Below the pieces are notes generated by a model. The model was not told the origin of the DNA. It searched no databases and saw nothing but the letters and a program-made list of their open reading frames with translations. Positions 43,792 through 51,664 of a DNA stretch of 55,996 nt are shown here, in pieces. Source of the stretch: Dysgonamonadaceae bacterium (GTDB lineage: Bacteria; Bacteroidota; Bacteroidia; Bacteroidales; Azobacteroidaceae); contig JAIRYM010000049.1 of assembly GCA_031267615.1 (NCBI GenBank), positions 1-55,996 of the forward strand. The letters run 5' to 3'. The position numbers and the translations under genes were made by a program. Position 1 is the stretch's first letter, and each line of letters starts with the position of its first letter.

Positions 43792-45657
43792 ATGAATAAA
43801 TATCTTATAAGCTTAATTCTTATGGTTTTTTACTGTATGTCTAATGCACAAAATAAAGAAGACATACAACACAGTAGAGCGGAAACGATTCGGTTTGCCC
43901 GGTTTCAAATAAATGCAGATTCCGATAGAAAAATGCAAAACGACACTTCATTCTTAAAGTCGGTACTAATTGCTAAAGAAGAGGACAGTTTTCGCAAAGT
44001 CAAAGATTATACGGATGAATTAGGTATTACGCATAAACGATTTCAACAGTATTACAAGGGATTGAAGGTAGAGAATGCAGAATATCTTATTCACGGTAAA
44101 GAGGGAAATATTGAAGTTATAAATGGAGATTTCCAAAATATTAATATTCCAACTATTGAGTATTCTTTGGATGAACAAAAAGCCTTGGAAAAGGCATTGA
44201 CTTATGTGGGCGCCCAAAAGTACAAATGGGAAGATGCGGGAATGGAAAAGTTTGTGAAAATGAATACAGATAATTCCAATGCCACCTGTTATCCCAAAGG
44301 AGAATTACTTATTTCCGAAGATTTTCTTACAGGCAGCAATACATTTCGATTGTCGTGGAAATTTACCATATCATCCATGATACCGGATAATGAACAGATG
44401 ATCTATGTTGCCGCCGATAATGGAGAGATAATCAATGATGTTTCCTTAATTTGCGATGCCAACGTATCCTGTACGGCACAAACGCTGTACAGCGGAACTC
44501 AGGCTATAATGGGAGATACTTATTCCGCCGGCGGCATTAGGTTACAAGAGACAAGAAATAGCGTAATTATACAGACACGAAATCTTAATAAATCTTATGA
44601 TCCGTCCAGTGCAACTGATTTTAGAAATAATTCTACATATTGGACATATGGAAACTGGGCAACATTCAATCAGAATCGGTGTGCTTTAGATGCTCATTGG
44701 GGTGCAGAAAAGGTACTCGATTATTGGAGAAATGTTTTTGCAAGAAACAGTATTGATAATAATGGATTACGAGTTTTAAGTTACGTCCATACCAGCACTA
44801 ATTGGGCTAATGCACAATGGGTTAGTGGAACAGGCAACAATTATATGCGATATGGAGATGGCGATGGAACAACATTTAAACCATTGACTGCACTGGATAT
44901 ATGTGCGCATGAATTTGGGCATGGTATTACACAGTTTACCGCTCAACTTGCATACAATAATCAAGAATCAGGAGCGCTAAATGAAGGTTTTAGTGATATA
45001 TGGGGGGCTTGTATCGAATATTGGGCGGCGCCAAGTAAACAAACTTGGTTAATGGGTGAAGAAATATTTAAAACTACAACTTATAATTGCATACGAAATT
45101 TACAAAATCCCAAGAGTACTATTGCCGCAGAAGGACAGCACCCAAACACATATCATGGAAATTTTTGGAGCAATAGTGGAGAACCTCATTGTAATTCAAC
45201 AGTTTTAAGTCATTGGTTTTATCTATTATCGCAAGGTGGAAGTGGTACCAATGATTTGGGAAATACTTATTCTGTGGCTGCTATTAGTATAAGTAAAGCT
45301 CAACGTATTGCATATAGAGCGCTTGCTAATTATTTGCACTCTTCTGCAGCATATTCGGATGCAAGAAACACAACGATTCAGGCGGCCATTGATTTATATG
45401 GAGATTGCAGTCCCGAAGTAATTAGTACAACGAATGCCTGGTATGCAGTCGGTGTCGGTAATGAATTTACATCAACAGTTAATTTCATCAACCAAACCGT
45501 TACCACCAACACCACAGTTACTTCCTGCGGCGACATCAACGTCCAAAACGTCACCGTCACCAACGGCGCCAAGCTCACGCTCGACGCCGCCGGCGAAGTC
45601 AATATTATCAGTGATTTTGAAGTAGAATTAGGTTCGGAATTTGAAATTATCAAATGA
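43792..45657 (+). CDS. Secreted M4 (thermolysin-like) metallopeptidase, sorting domain lost
   Basis: The start at ATG 43792 gives signal peptide MNKYLISLILMVFYCMSNAQ; 621 residues. An FTP/PepSY propeptide region (KDYTDELGITHKRFQQYYKGLKVEN, about 65-150) precedes the catalytic domain with HEFGH at 373-377, the third zinc ligand Glu398 (GALNEGFSD) and the PHCNSTVLSHWFYLL segment with the transition-state His. A GC-rich C-terminal module (CGDINVQNVTVTNGAKLTLD to ELGSEFEIIK) resembles the linker that precedes T9SS domains, but the frame then stops. A short in-frame T9SS-like remnant follows. Zymogen activation and export are inferred from the family. Confidence 0.92.
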   Translation: MNKYLISLILMVFYCMSNAQNKEDIQHSRAETIRFARFQINADSDRKMQNDTSFLKSVLIAKEEDSFRKVKDYTDELGITHKRFQQYYKGLKVENAEYLIHGKEGNIEVINGDFQNINIPTIEYSLDEQKALEKALTYVGAQKYKWEDAGMEKFVKMNTDNSNATCYPKGELLISEDFLTGSNTFRLSWKFTISSMIPDNEQMIYVAADNGEIINDVSLICDANVSCTAQTLYSGTQAIMGDTYSAGGIRLQETRNSVIIQTRNLNKSYDPSSATDFRNNSTYWTYGNWATFNQNRCALDAHWGAEKVLDYWRNVFARNSIDNNGLRVLSYVHTSTNWANAQWVSGTGNNYMRYGDGDGTTFKPLTALDICAHEFGHGITQFTAQLAYNNQESGALNEGFSDIWGACIEYWAAPSKQTWLMGEEIFKTTTYNCIRNLQNPKSTIAAEGQHPNTYHGNFWSNSGEPHCNSTVLSHWFYLLSQGGSGTNDLGNTYSVAAISISKAQRIAYRALANYLHSSAAYSDARNTTIQAAIDLYGDCSPEVISTTNAWYAVGVGNEFTSTVNFINQTVTTNTTVTSCGDINVQNVTVTNGAKLTLDAAGEVNIISDFEVELGSEFEIIK

Positions 45658-45702
45658 AAAACCGGAATTTATCTTTACGCACTGATTGCCATCTGCAAAT
45701 AA
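45658..45702 (+). pseudogene. Remnant of a T9SS C-terminal domain
   Basis: Directly after the TGA of the M4 peptidase, in the same frame, the codons read KTGIYLYALIAICK and then stop. GIYLYALIA is identical to the end of the T9SS domain of the S74 protein (42,855-42,890). Most of a sorting domain (about 60-70 residues) is missing between the peptidase linker and this scrap, pointing to a deletion or recombination between related tails. Confidence 0.65.
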
Positions 45703-45725
45703 TTGTACAATTTCGGAAGATGACG

Positions 45726-45849
45726 CTTTGGGATTTTGAAAGAAACGATAATTAGAGGGTGATTTTTGATGAGAAGTAAGTTTTTTTAGGGAAAAAGCGG
45801 AAATATGACGTTTTTTGAGATTTTTCGTAAAATATTTGGTGGTTAAAAA
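45726..45849 (+). repeat. Promoter-associated direct repeat, copy 2 (~125 bp)
   Basis: Second copy of the block at 41416-41541. Identity is continuous from CTTTGGGATTTTGAAA to GGTGGTTAAAAA; longest identical runs include GTGATTTTTGATGA and AAGTAAGTTTTTTTAG. Downstream of the block the sequences diverge. It lies in the 241-bp gap between the M4 peptidase and the NVEALA gene. Confidence 0.88.
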
Positions 45850-45865
45850 ATAATGTTTAGATTTG
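45835..45865 (+). promoter_or_regulatory. Consensus promoter of the NVEALA peptide gene
   Basis: TTTG (45835-45838), a 19-nt spacer and TAGATTTG (45858-45865) match the Bacteroidota consensus exactly. The start codon of the peptide gene is 33 nt downstream of the -7 box. Confidence 0.82.
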
Positions 45866-45898
45866 CATCCAATTATTCATTTTTAATTTTTGTTTTTT

Positions 45899-46192
45899 AT
45901 GAAAAAGAGAAGTTTTTTTATTGGAGTTGCTGCTTCGGCAGTCGTGGGTTTGGCTACTTACAATGTAATGTTGAGCCAAAAGAGTTTTCAACGGGCAAAT
46001 CTTTTTTTGAAAGATATTGCGATTTTAGCGAATGCAGAAGCATTATCTGGAGAGAAAAGTTGTTCGGGAGGGAGTTGTACATTAACATATGCTTCCGGCA
46101 GCAGTTGTAGTGCCTGCTGTCCTGCAGGTAAAGACCCGATCTGCAATCCGGAAGAGGGATGTTATTGTCTTGGGGAAGATTGCCTCGATTGA
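45899..46192 (+). CDS. NVEALA-family small cysteine-rich secreted peptide
   Basis: The 97-residue protein starts at ATG 45899. A membrane/leader helix (about 5-25) and a charged stretch (QKSFQRANLFLKDIAIL) lead to ANAEALSGE, the defining motif of NVEALA peptides of Bacteroidota. The tail (about 50-97) contains nine cysteines, including a CSACC cluster and CYCLGEDC. The family's function is not established; the leader-plus-motif layout has been compared with bacteriocin precursors. Known co-occurrence with 6-bladed propeller lipoproteins holds here: one follows, beyond a strong terminator hairpin. The odd number of cysteines suggests intermolecular linkage or a modified residue, an inference only. 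Confidence 0.85.
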   Translation: MKKRSFFIGVAASAVVGLATYNVMLSQKSFQRANLFLKDIAILANAEALSGEKSCSGGSCTLTYASGSSCSACCPAGKDPICNPEEGCYCLGEDCLD

Positions 46193-46204
46193 TATTGACC
46201 CAAA

Positions 46205-46242
46205 ATGTTCCAGGTATAAATATACCTGGAACATCTTTTTTT
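46205..46242 (+). terminator. Strong intrinsic terminator after the NVEALA gene
   Basis: A perfect 14-bp stem (46205-46218 with 46221-46234), a 2-nt minimal centre and CTTTTTTT form a textbook terminator. It lies between the peptide gene and the propeller gene, 18 nt before the latter's ATG, so the propeller would be made only from read-through transcripts or from an unseen promoter. Confidence 0.88.
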
Positions 46243-46260
46243 AAAATTAAATTTACCGAT

Positions 46261-47466
46261 ATGCAAAAATTTACTGTATTATTTTTGAGTTTAACTCTTA
46301 TTTTGGGATGTAGTAAGAAAAAAGAAAATAGCATTGCGAGCGCGGATGTTATAAGTATCAATCCTGCTTCGGCAGAAGAATATATCAATTTATCAGAATT
46401 GGTTGATTCTGTGCAGTGCATAAAGTTACAGATTGACTCAGGAGATGTAATGGGAGAAATACAGAGAATTATCATAAGGGACAAATATATTTATGCTAAG
46501 GATAAATCACTGAAACAGATTTTTGTTTTCGATAAAGAAGGTAAATTTATTTCCAAACTTGACAAAAGAGGGCAGGGACCAGGTGAATATATTAATTTTA
46601 GCGCTTTTTTTGTAGACGAAAAAGAGGAATATTTGGAGTTATTGAACTTTAGAGGAAAGACAATAAAAATATTTAAATACGATAATATTGATTTTAATTT
46701 CATTGAATCATCATCTTTACCGGGAGTCAGTTATAATTCTTGCAGAAAACAGAATGGCATATATTATTTTTCTAATTGTCAAATGGATAATTCAATCAAC
46801 GGCAATAAAACTAACGCGAATTTGTTTATTTTAGGTAAAGACAGTGTTTTACACTCGTTCTTTGATAAAAACATTGAAACAAACAATAATTATTTTTTAC
46901 CATACGGAGAAAATTTTACTCTCAACGAAAAGGACGAACTGTTTGTTTCTCTAATGTACGATAATACTTTCTATCAACTTGATAACGGAAATGTATATCC
47001 TTTCTTGAAGATTGATTTTGGTAAATACAATATGGATGTTTCTGTAGGTAATAAATCAACAACAGAACAAATGAAATACATCAAGGAAATGAGTGGCAAA
47101 GCATCTTTCCCTGTTTTAAATGTAAATAATGATAAAATTCTGTCTTTTTCTTATTATTTCAAAGAAAAGAAGGGACAGGAGATGTTTTCTGAAAAAGACT
47201 TGAGGCAATACATAAAATTTAAGGGTACTGATAAAATATATAACACTAAAAAAATCAGGAATGACTTAACTGATTTTCCAGACAATATCGTACTTAATTC
47301 AGGCTGGGTTTGCAGTTATGACGTATGTTATAAAGATTATCTTGTATATGTTGTTAAACCGGATCAATATTTTAAAGATTCCGAAACAAAGGAAATTTAT
47401 GTTGACGGTTTAGGCAAAATTACAGAGTTTGATGACCCGATTGTTGTGTTTATGAAATTGAAATAA
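46261..47466 (+). CDS. 6-bladed beta-propeller lipoprotein (NVEALA partner)
   Basis: The start at 46261 gives MQKFTVLFLSLTLILGC with a lipobox at Cys17; 401 residues. Propeller strands are visible in SVQCIKLQIDSGDVMGEIQRIII, IFVFDKEGKFISKLDKRGQGPGEY (the family's hallmark GQGPGEY turn) and later blades, ending with DPIVVFMKLK. This family in Bacteroidota recurrently accompanies NVEALA peptides. It is expected on the outer membrane; ligand and role are unknown. No promoter is evident between the terminator and the ATG. Codon use is AT-rich like the rest of 41.5-47.5 kb. Confidence 0.86.
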   Translation: MQKFTVLFLSLTLILGCSKKKENSIASADVISINPASAEEYINLSELVDSVQCIKLQIDSGDVMGEIQRIIIRDKYIYAKDKSLKQIFVFDKEGKFISKLDKRGQGPGEYINFSAFFVDEKEEYLELLNFRGKTIKIFKYDNIDFNFIESSSLPGVSYNSCRKQNGIYYFSNCQMDNSINGNKTNANLFILGKDSVLHSFFDKNIETNNNYFLPYGENFTLNEKDELFVSLMYDNTFYQLDNGNVYPFLKIDFGKYNMDVSVGNKSTTEQMKYIKEMSGKASFPVLNVNNDKILSFSYYFKEKKGQEMFSEKDLRQYIKFKGTDKIYNTKKIRNDLTDFPDNIVLNSGWVCSYDVCYKDYLVYVVKPDQYFKDSETKEIYVDGLGKITEFDDPIVVFMKLK

Positions 47467-47510
47467 GAAAGGTAATTATTTGGTGTGAAGATTAATTGCA
47501 CATCAATTAA

Positions 47511-47547
47511 AAAACCGGGGGCTATCCTGAAAAAGGACAGCCCCCGG
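47511..47547 (-). terminator. Terminator of the barrel-lipoprotein operon
   Basis: CCGGGGGCT (47515-47523) pairs with AGCCCCCGG (47539-47547), extended inside by TCC/GGA. On the - strand the stem is followed by a run of T (TTTTTT). The hairpin may also block transcription from the propeller gene on the + strand, though no T-run follows on that side. Confidence 0.85.
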
Positions 47548-47560
47548 CAAATTAGTAGAA

Positions 47561-48439
47561 TTAGAAATGAAACATTACAAAAAGCGAGCCTGCCGGTTTT
47601 GTAAATAATCCCGCTCTGAAAGCAGGGTTGTCTTCTTCGGAAACCGTTCTCTGTCTGACTGTATATTCCTCAACGCCACTTCCAAGAAAGCGCTCGAAGG
47701 TTGTTTCGCTCTGTCCGGCGATCTGATAGAGGAAATTCAGGTTAAACTCTCCACCTAAAGAGATTAACGGTGTGATAAAATATTCTACTCCGACAAACGC
47801 GCCTAATCCGGCAGCAAAATTATAACCGTCTTTCTCAACAAGAGTGCGAATGTCTGGATGAATAACTCCGCCGGCAAAGTCGGCTGTGGAAGGCGACTGA
47901 TTGGCTGCGGTGACTGGATTGGAATATTTGTATGTCGACCTGCCGTTTTCGTAACCCAACAGAATATCTGCTCCATAGAAGCCCTGCAAACGTCCTTTTC
48001 CCCTGCGAAATTCGTAACCAAGACTCAGCAGTAAGACATTCTCGACGTCCTTTCTTGTATCTACCACCGTTGCACCGTGATTTGTGGGGTTAACGAGGAG
48101 TTCGTGGTCGTTCGGAACTGTTTGCTTGTATCCTGCTGTGGAAAAATTCACGTTCAGTTTTGCACGAATTGCCTGATTGTCTTCTATGAAATATTTTCCA
48201 TAAATACCAAGTCCGTTTTCAAATTCGGGAGCCTTGTTTTTTTTCGAATCATTAAACATGTTTCCAAGATAATTGAGGAATGGAGCGGCGTCGACGCCAA
48301 GAGCGAAATCCCCAGCTTCGGGCAGATATGAAATCCCGTGCCTGTTGACAGCAGGATTGTGACTTTTTTCTTTTTCCTGTGCCGGTGCGAAGGATATGGA
48401 ACCGGCAAGTATGATGACCGATAATATTATTCTTTTCAT
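47561..48439 (-). CDS. Outer-membrane beta-barrel protein
   Basis: The 292-residue protein has signal peptide MKRIILSVIILAGSISFAPAQ and alternating strands typical of an 8- to 10-stranded barrel: DFALGVDAAPFLNYLGNMF, FENGLGIYGKYFIEDNQAIRAKLNV, VLLLSLGYEFRRG, FYGADILLGYENG, GVEYFITPLISLGGEFNLNFLY, and a terminal FVMFHF ending in Phe. It resembles generic Bacteroidota porin-family/OmpW-like barrels without a specific match. It follows the lipoprotein gene by 21 nt and ends at the hairpin at 47511-47547. Confidence 0.82.
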   Translation of the reverse strand: MKRIILSVIILAGSISFAPAQEKEKSHNPAVNRHGISYLPEAGDFALGVDAAPFLNYLGNMFNDSKKNKAPEFENGLGIYGKYFIEDNQAIRAKLNVNFSTAGYKQTVPNDHELLVNPTNHGATVVDTRKDVENVLLLSLGYEFRRGKGRLQGFYGADILLGYENGRSTYKYSNPVTAANQSPSTADFAGGVIHPDIRTLVEKDGYNFAAGLGAFVGVEYFITPLISLGGEFNLNFLYQIAGQSETTFERFLGSGVEEYTVRQRTVSEEDNPAFRAGLFTKPAGSLFVMFHF

Positions 48440-48460
48440 AAAACTTTACTTTTTATCAAA

Positions 48461-49372
48461 TTATCTGAATGTCAGTTGAGTTCCCCTGACGGCATTGACA
48501 GCGCCGCCATCTACTGTATTTCCGCCATATATTACAGGATAATTTGGAGGCACGGCAGTGAAGATGTACTCGTCGTAAATTTCAACTATCTTACCGTCTT
48601 CAATGATACTTTTTGTAAATCCTTCGGCGACAAAAACTGATTTCCATGTGAAGGCAAGTCCACCGTCGTTGGTTATCAGGGTCGGGGCGGGAAGTTTAAT
48701 TTCCAGCAAGCCGTTAGCGCCGACTTTTTTGACGAACACAAGGTCATTGGTTCTTGCAGGAATGAACCGGTTTTTATCAACCGTAACCTTCACTTCTGTG
48801 TCCCTCGGAACTGACAGTTTTCGTTTCCCGTCGGAGTATTCGAGTTTGACGGTGTAAATTCCTTCCTGCCATGCCTGGGATTCCTGAATAACGGCGCCTT
48901 CAGTATAGTCCAGTTTTTTCAGATAAGTGAAATTACTTGAAATGTCCTGTGTTTCGGGACTGATTCTAAACACCTGTTCACGGCTTTTCCCGTCATCGGT
49001 AGTAACTGTAAGCAGTATCTGTTCGCCGTCAATCGTTGTCGTAACCGACGCTCCGTCTGCTCTCGTCGGTAACTCTACGGAATAATGTCCGTTTGCATCC
49101 ACCGATGCTGTTTTTACATACTTTCCATCGCTTTCCCAGACTCCAAGATCTTGATAGGCGATCGTAAACGAAAGTAATGTGCCGGCAGGGGCGAACTTTA
49201 CCGCTTCCGTACTTGACTTGTTAGTGTTTAGATACACATAACCTTCGACAGTTGCTTTTTGGGTGAATGTTTCTTCTACAGAAATTCCAGTTGCAGGATC
49301 TTCTCCCATACAACCGTTGAACACACACACTGCGGCGACTACAGCAGTCGCCAGATAAATTTTTTTTCTCAT
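48461..49372 (-). CDS. Uncharacterised lipoprotein with Ig-like/carboxypeptidase-regulatory-like domain
   Basis: The 303-residue protein has a lipobox (VFNGC). From about residue 35, KATVEGYVYLNTNKSSTEAVKFAPAGTLLSF and later DANGHYSVELPTRADGASVTTTI give a carboxypeptidase-regulatory-like beta-sandwich. The second half (about 150-303) is a further beta-rich region ending in VIYGGNTVDGGAVNAVRGTQLTFR. No catalytic motif is seen. It leads the operon with the barrel protein, suggesting an envelope complex. A TACCTTTG box on the - strand (49412-49419) lies 40 nt upstream. Confidence 0.8.
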   Translation of the reverse strand: MRKKIYLATAVVAAVCVFNGCMGEDPATGISVEETFTQKATVEGYVYLNTNKSSTEAVKFAPAGTLLSFTIAYQDLGVWESDGKYVKTASVDANGHYSVELPTRADGASVTTTIDGEQILLTVTTDDGKSREQVFRISPETQDISSNFTYLKKLDYTEGAVIQESQAWQEGIYTVKLEYSDGKRKLSVPRDTEVKVTVDKNRFIPARTNDLVFVKKVGANGLLEIKLPAPTLITNDGGLAFTWKSVFVAEGFTKSIIEDGKIVEIYDEYIFTAVPPNYPVIYGGNTVDGGAVNAVRGTQLTFR

Positions 49373-49411
49373 TTTTGTAAATTAAAAATTAATAACTAAA
49401 ATTTGCTGGTG

Positions 49412-49419
49412 CAAAGGTA
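49412..49419 (-). promoter_or_regulatory. -7 box of the lipoprotein-barrel operon
   Basis: The - strand reads TACCTTTG, a full match to TAnnTTTG. The region where -33 should lie merges into the start of the 21-bp array, with no TTTG visible there. Confidence 0.5.
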
Positions 49420-49440
49420 TAAAAAAACTTTAAAATAGAC

Positions 49441-49818
49441 GGGAATATTTTCTAATTATTGTGAAGTTTTTTCTAAATACAAGGGAAATTTTTCCCTGCG
49501 TTGCAGAAAATTTATCAAACGATAGAGTTATTTTTCCAGACGATAGAATTATTTTATCAAACATTGTAGTTATTTTTCATAACGCTTCGGAAATTTTATT
49601 ATTATGTTGAGTTATTTTTTTCTACTGTCGAGTTTTTAAGTCCGGCATTGGAGTTTTTTTCCCAACCGTTGGAGTTATTTTTCCCAACGTTGGAGTTTTT
49701 AAGTCAAACGTTCGAGTTATTTTTCATAACGTTTGAGTTTTTAAGTCCAATGTTCGAGTTATTTTTCATAATGTTGGAGTTTTTTTTTCCAACGTTAGGG
49801 AATTTTACCAGGAGTTTT
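49441..49818. repeat. 21-bp tandem repeat array 2 (about 18 degenerate units)
   Basis: Units starting GAGTT, GAATT, TAGTT or GGGAA recur at exact 21-bp steps from 49441 (or 49462) to 49798, with the pattern GAGTTATTTTTCCNAACGTTN alternating with GAGTTTTTAAGTCNAACGTTN in the central part. The AACGTT core is palindromic (CCAACGTTGG in the best units), so units can pair with each other. Outer units are more degenerate. It fills most of the 534-bp gene-free stretch (49373-49906). A 62-codon frame through it is a by-product of the period being divisible by three. Confidence 0.92.
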
Positions 49819-49872
49819 TTAAAATTTTATCGATAATTTTCAAAAAAAATCCCTAAATTCAATTTTTTTTTA

Positions 49873-49880
49873 TACCTTTA
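49873..49880 (+). promoter_or_regulatory. -7-like box upstream of paaK
   Basis: TACCTTTA has one mismatch to TAnnTTTG and lies 26 nt before the paaK start codon. No TTTG at -33. Confidence 0.4.
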
Positions 49881-49906
49881 CACCTTTAATTATTATAAAT
49901 AACACA

Positions 49907-51211
49907 ATGATTTGGAACGAAACAATGGAATGTATGCTCCGTAGCGAAATGCGTAAACTTCAAGGCATTCGCCTGAAGAAAACAGTCGAACTGGTATACC
50001 ACAACTGCGAGCCATATCGCCGCCGGATGCAGGAAAAAGGCGTTACGCCTGCCGATATTCACAACATCGAAGACATTGTGAAATTACCGTTCACCTCCAA
50101 AAAGGACCTGCGCGATTATTATCCTTTCGGGCTGTTGAGCAGTCCGATGTCGGAAATAGTACGTCTTCAGGCGTCTTCGGGAACAACAGGCAAACCGATT
50201 GTAGCAGGTTATACGCGCAACGACCTCAATATATGGGGCGAAGTCGGCGCCCGCTGTTTCACCGCCTATGGCGTCTGCAAAAACGACGTAGTGCAAGTAT
50301 CTTACGGATACGGACTGTTTACAGGCGGTCTTGGCGCTCACGCTGCCGTTGAAACACTCGGCGGCACAGTGTTGCCAATGTCGAGCGGCAACACAGAAAA
50401 ACAGATTATGCTGATGCACGACTTTGGCTCTGTAGCCCTTGCCTGCACACCATCTTATGCACTTTACCTCGCCGAAGCGCTTAAAAATTCAGGTTACCCG
50501 CGCGAAGAATTTAAATTAAAAACAGGCGCTTTCGGTGCAGAGCCCTGGACGGAAGGAATGAGAAAAGATCTGGAAGAAAAACTTGGTATCAAAGCGTATG
50601 ATATTTACGGCTTGACAGAAATAATCGGACCGGGCGTCGGACACGAATGTATGCATCAAAACGGCACACATCTTTGTGAAGACCATTTTTATCCCGAAAT
50701 AGTAAATCCCGAAACAGGAGAACCTCTTTCGGCAGGCGAAACGGGCGAACTTGTATTCTCAACCATATCCAAAGACGGAATGCCTCTTTTGAGATTCCGC
50801 ACGCGCGACTTGACGAGCCTGAATTACGAAAAATGCGAATGTGGCAGAACTTCTGTCCGAATGTCGCGCATACTCGGTCGCTGCGACGATATGCTGATTA
50901 TCCGCGGCGTCAATGTGTTCCCCTCGCAAGTCGAATCGGTTATCTGCGAATTGCCCGAACTTGAACCTCACTATTTGCTCATTGTCGACAGAGGCTCAAA
51001 CAATCTCGATACGTTTGAAGTGCAGGTCGAAGTGAAAGAAGAATTTTACAGCGACGAAATGAGCCGTATGCTTGATATTCGCAAACGTATCGCTCACCGC
51101 CTGCAAAGCGTTCTCGGCATTCAGCCCGATCTTAAACTTGTTGAGCCGCGCAGCATTGAACGCAGTCAGGGAAAAGCAAAGCGAGTAATTGATAAAAGGA
51201 AATTTAAATAA
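49907..51211 (+). CDS. Phenylacetate-CoA ligase family (PaaK-like) acyl-CoA synthetase
   Basis: The 434-residue adenylate-forming enzyme has the ATP loop LQASSGTTGKPIVAGYT (about residues 83-99), KLKTGAFGAEPWTEGMR, the YDIYGLTEIIGPGVGHEC motif, and the hinge LGRCDDMLIIRGVNVFPSQVE. CECGRT supplies the family's cysteine pair. It activates an aryl-acetate or related acid with CoA. In Bacteroidota this gene is normally linked to an ACT-domain gene, as here 6 nt downstream, and often to indolepyruvate:ferredoxin oxidoreductase genes (iorAB), which are not seen; this suggests a role with aromatic amino-acid-derived acids. Confidence 0.92.
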   Translation: MIWNETMECMLRSEMRKLQGIRLKKTVELVYHNCEPYRRRMQEKGVTPADIHNIEDIVKLPFTSKKDLRDYYPFGLLSSPMSEIVRLQASSGTTGKPIVAGYTRNDLNIWGEVGARCFTAYGVCKNDVVQVSYGYGLFTGGLGAHAAVETLGGTVLPMSSGNTEKQIMLMHDFGSVALACTPSYALYLAEALKNSGYPREEFKLKTGAFGAEPWTEGMRKDLEEKLGIKAYDIYGLTEIIGPGVGHECMHQNGTHLCEDHFYPEIVNPETGEPLSAGETGELVFSTISKDGMPLLRFRTRDLTSLNYEKCECGRTSVRMSRILGRCDDMLIIRGVNVFPSQVESVICELPELEPHYLLIVDRGSNNLDTFEVQVEVKEEFYSDEMSRMLDIRKRIAHRLQSVLGIQPDLKLVEPRSIERSQGKAKRVIDKRKFK

Positions 51212-51217
51212 AAAACT

Positions 51218-51643
51218 ATGTTAATCAAGCAATTGTCAATTTTTTTAGAAAACAAACGGGGGCGTTTCAACGAAGTAGCCACGATGCTTGGAAAAGCAGG
51301 TATCAATATGACGGCATTTACAGTAGCAGAAAATTCTGATTTCGGTATTTTGCGACTTATCGTTTCCGATTCAGAAGACGCACGTGCGCTGTTGAAAGAA
51401 AACCGTTATGCAGTGAGCGTTACAGACGTAATTTGTATTCAAATGCCAAATAATCCGGGTGCGCTCGCAAAGGTGATGAGTATTATAGACGGAGCAGGCA
51501 TTTCTATAGAATATATGTATGCTTTTTCATCAGGCAACATTGCATTGAGCATCATACGTCCGGATGATTTGGGAAAGACGGTAAAAGTTTTGTCGGACAA
51601 CAAGATTGAGTTGTTAGCGGCAAGCGAATTGTTTGCGCTGTAG
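51218..51643 (+). CDS. Tandem ACT-domain protein
   Basis: The 141-residue protein has two ACT units: 1-67 (LSIFLENKRGRFNEVATMLGKAGINMTAFTVA) and 70-141 (VICIQMPNNPGALAKVMSIIDGAGISIEYMYAF). ACT domains bind amino acids and regulate partner enzymes. It is translated 6 nt after the PaaK-like gene, a conserved pair, so it probably senses an aromatic amino acid or its derivative for that pathway. Confidence 0.9.
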   Translation: MLIKQLSIFLENKRGRFNEVATMLGKAGINMTAFTVAENSDFGILRLIVSDSEDARALLKENRYAVSVTDVICIQMPNNPGALAKVMSIIDGAGISIEYMYAFSSGNIALSIIRPDDLGKTVKVLSDNKIELLAASELFAL

Positions 51644-51664
51644 ATCATATATTTTCAACAGATT

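Noticed and set aside
33784-49818. The two tandem arrays as CRISPR loci
   Set aside because: Units are contiguous with no unique spacers and no cas genes are in the window.
49648-49836. 62-codon frame with FELFF/LEFLS repeats through array 2
   Set aside because: Again a by-product of a 21-bp period; very low-complexity, no ribosome binding site and no homologous pattern.
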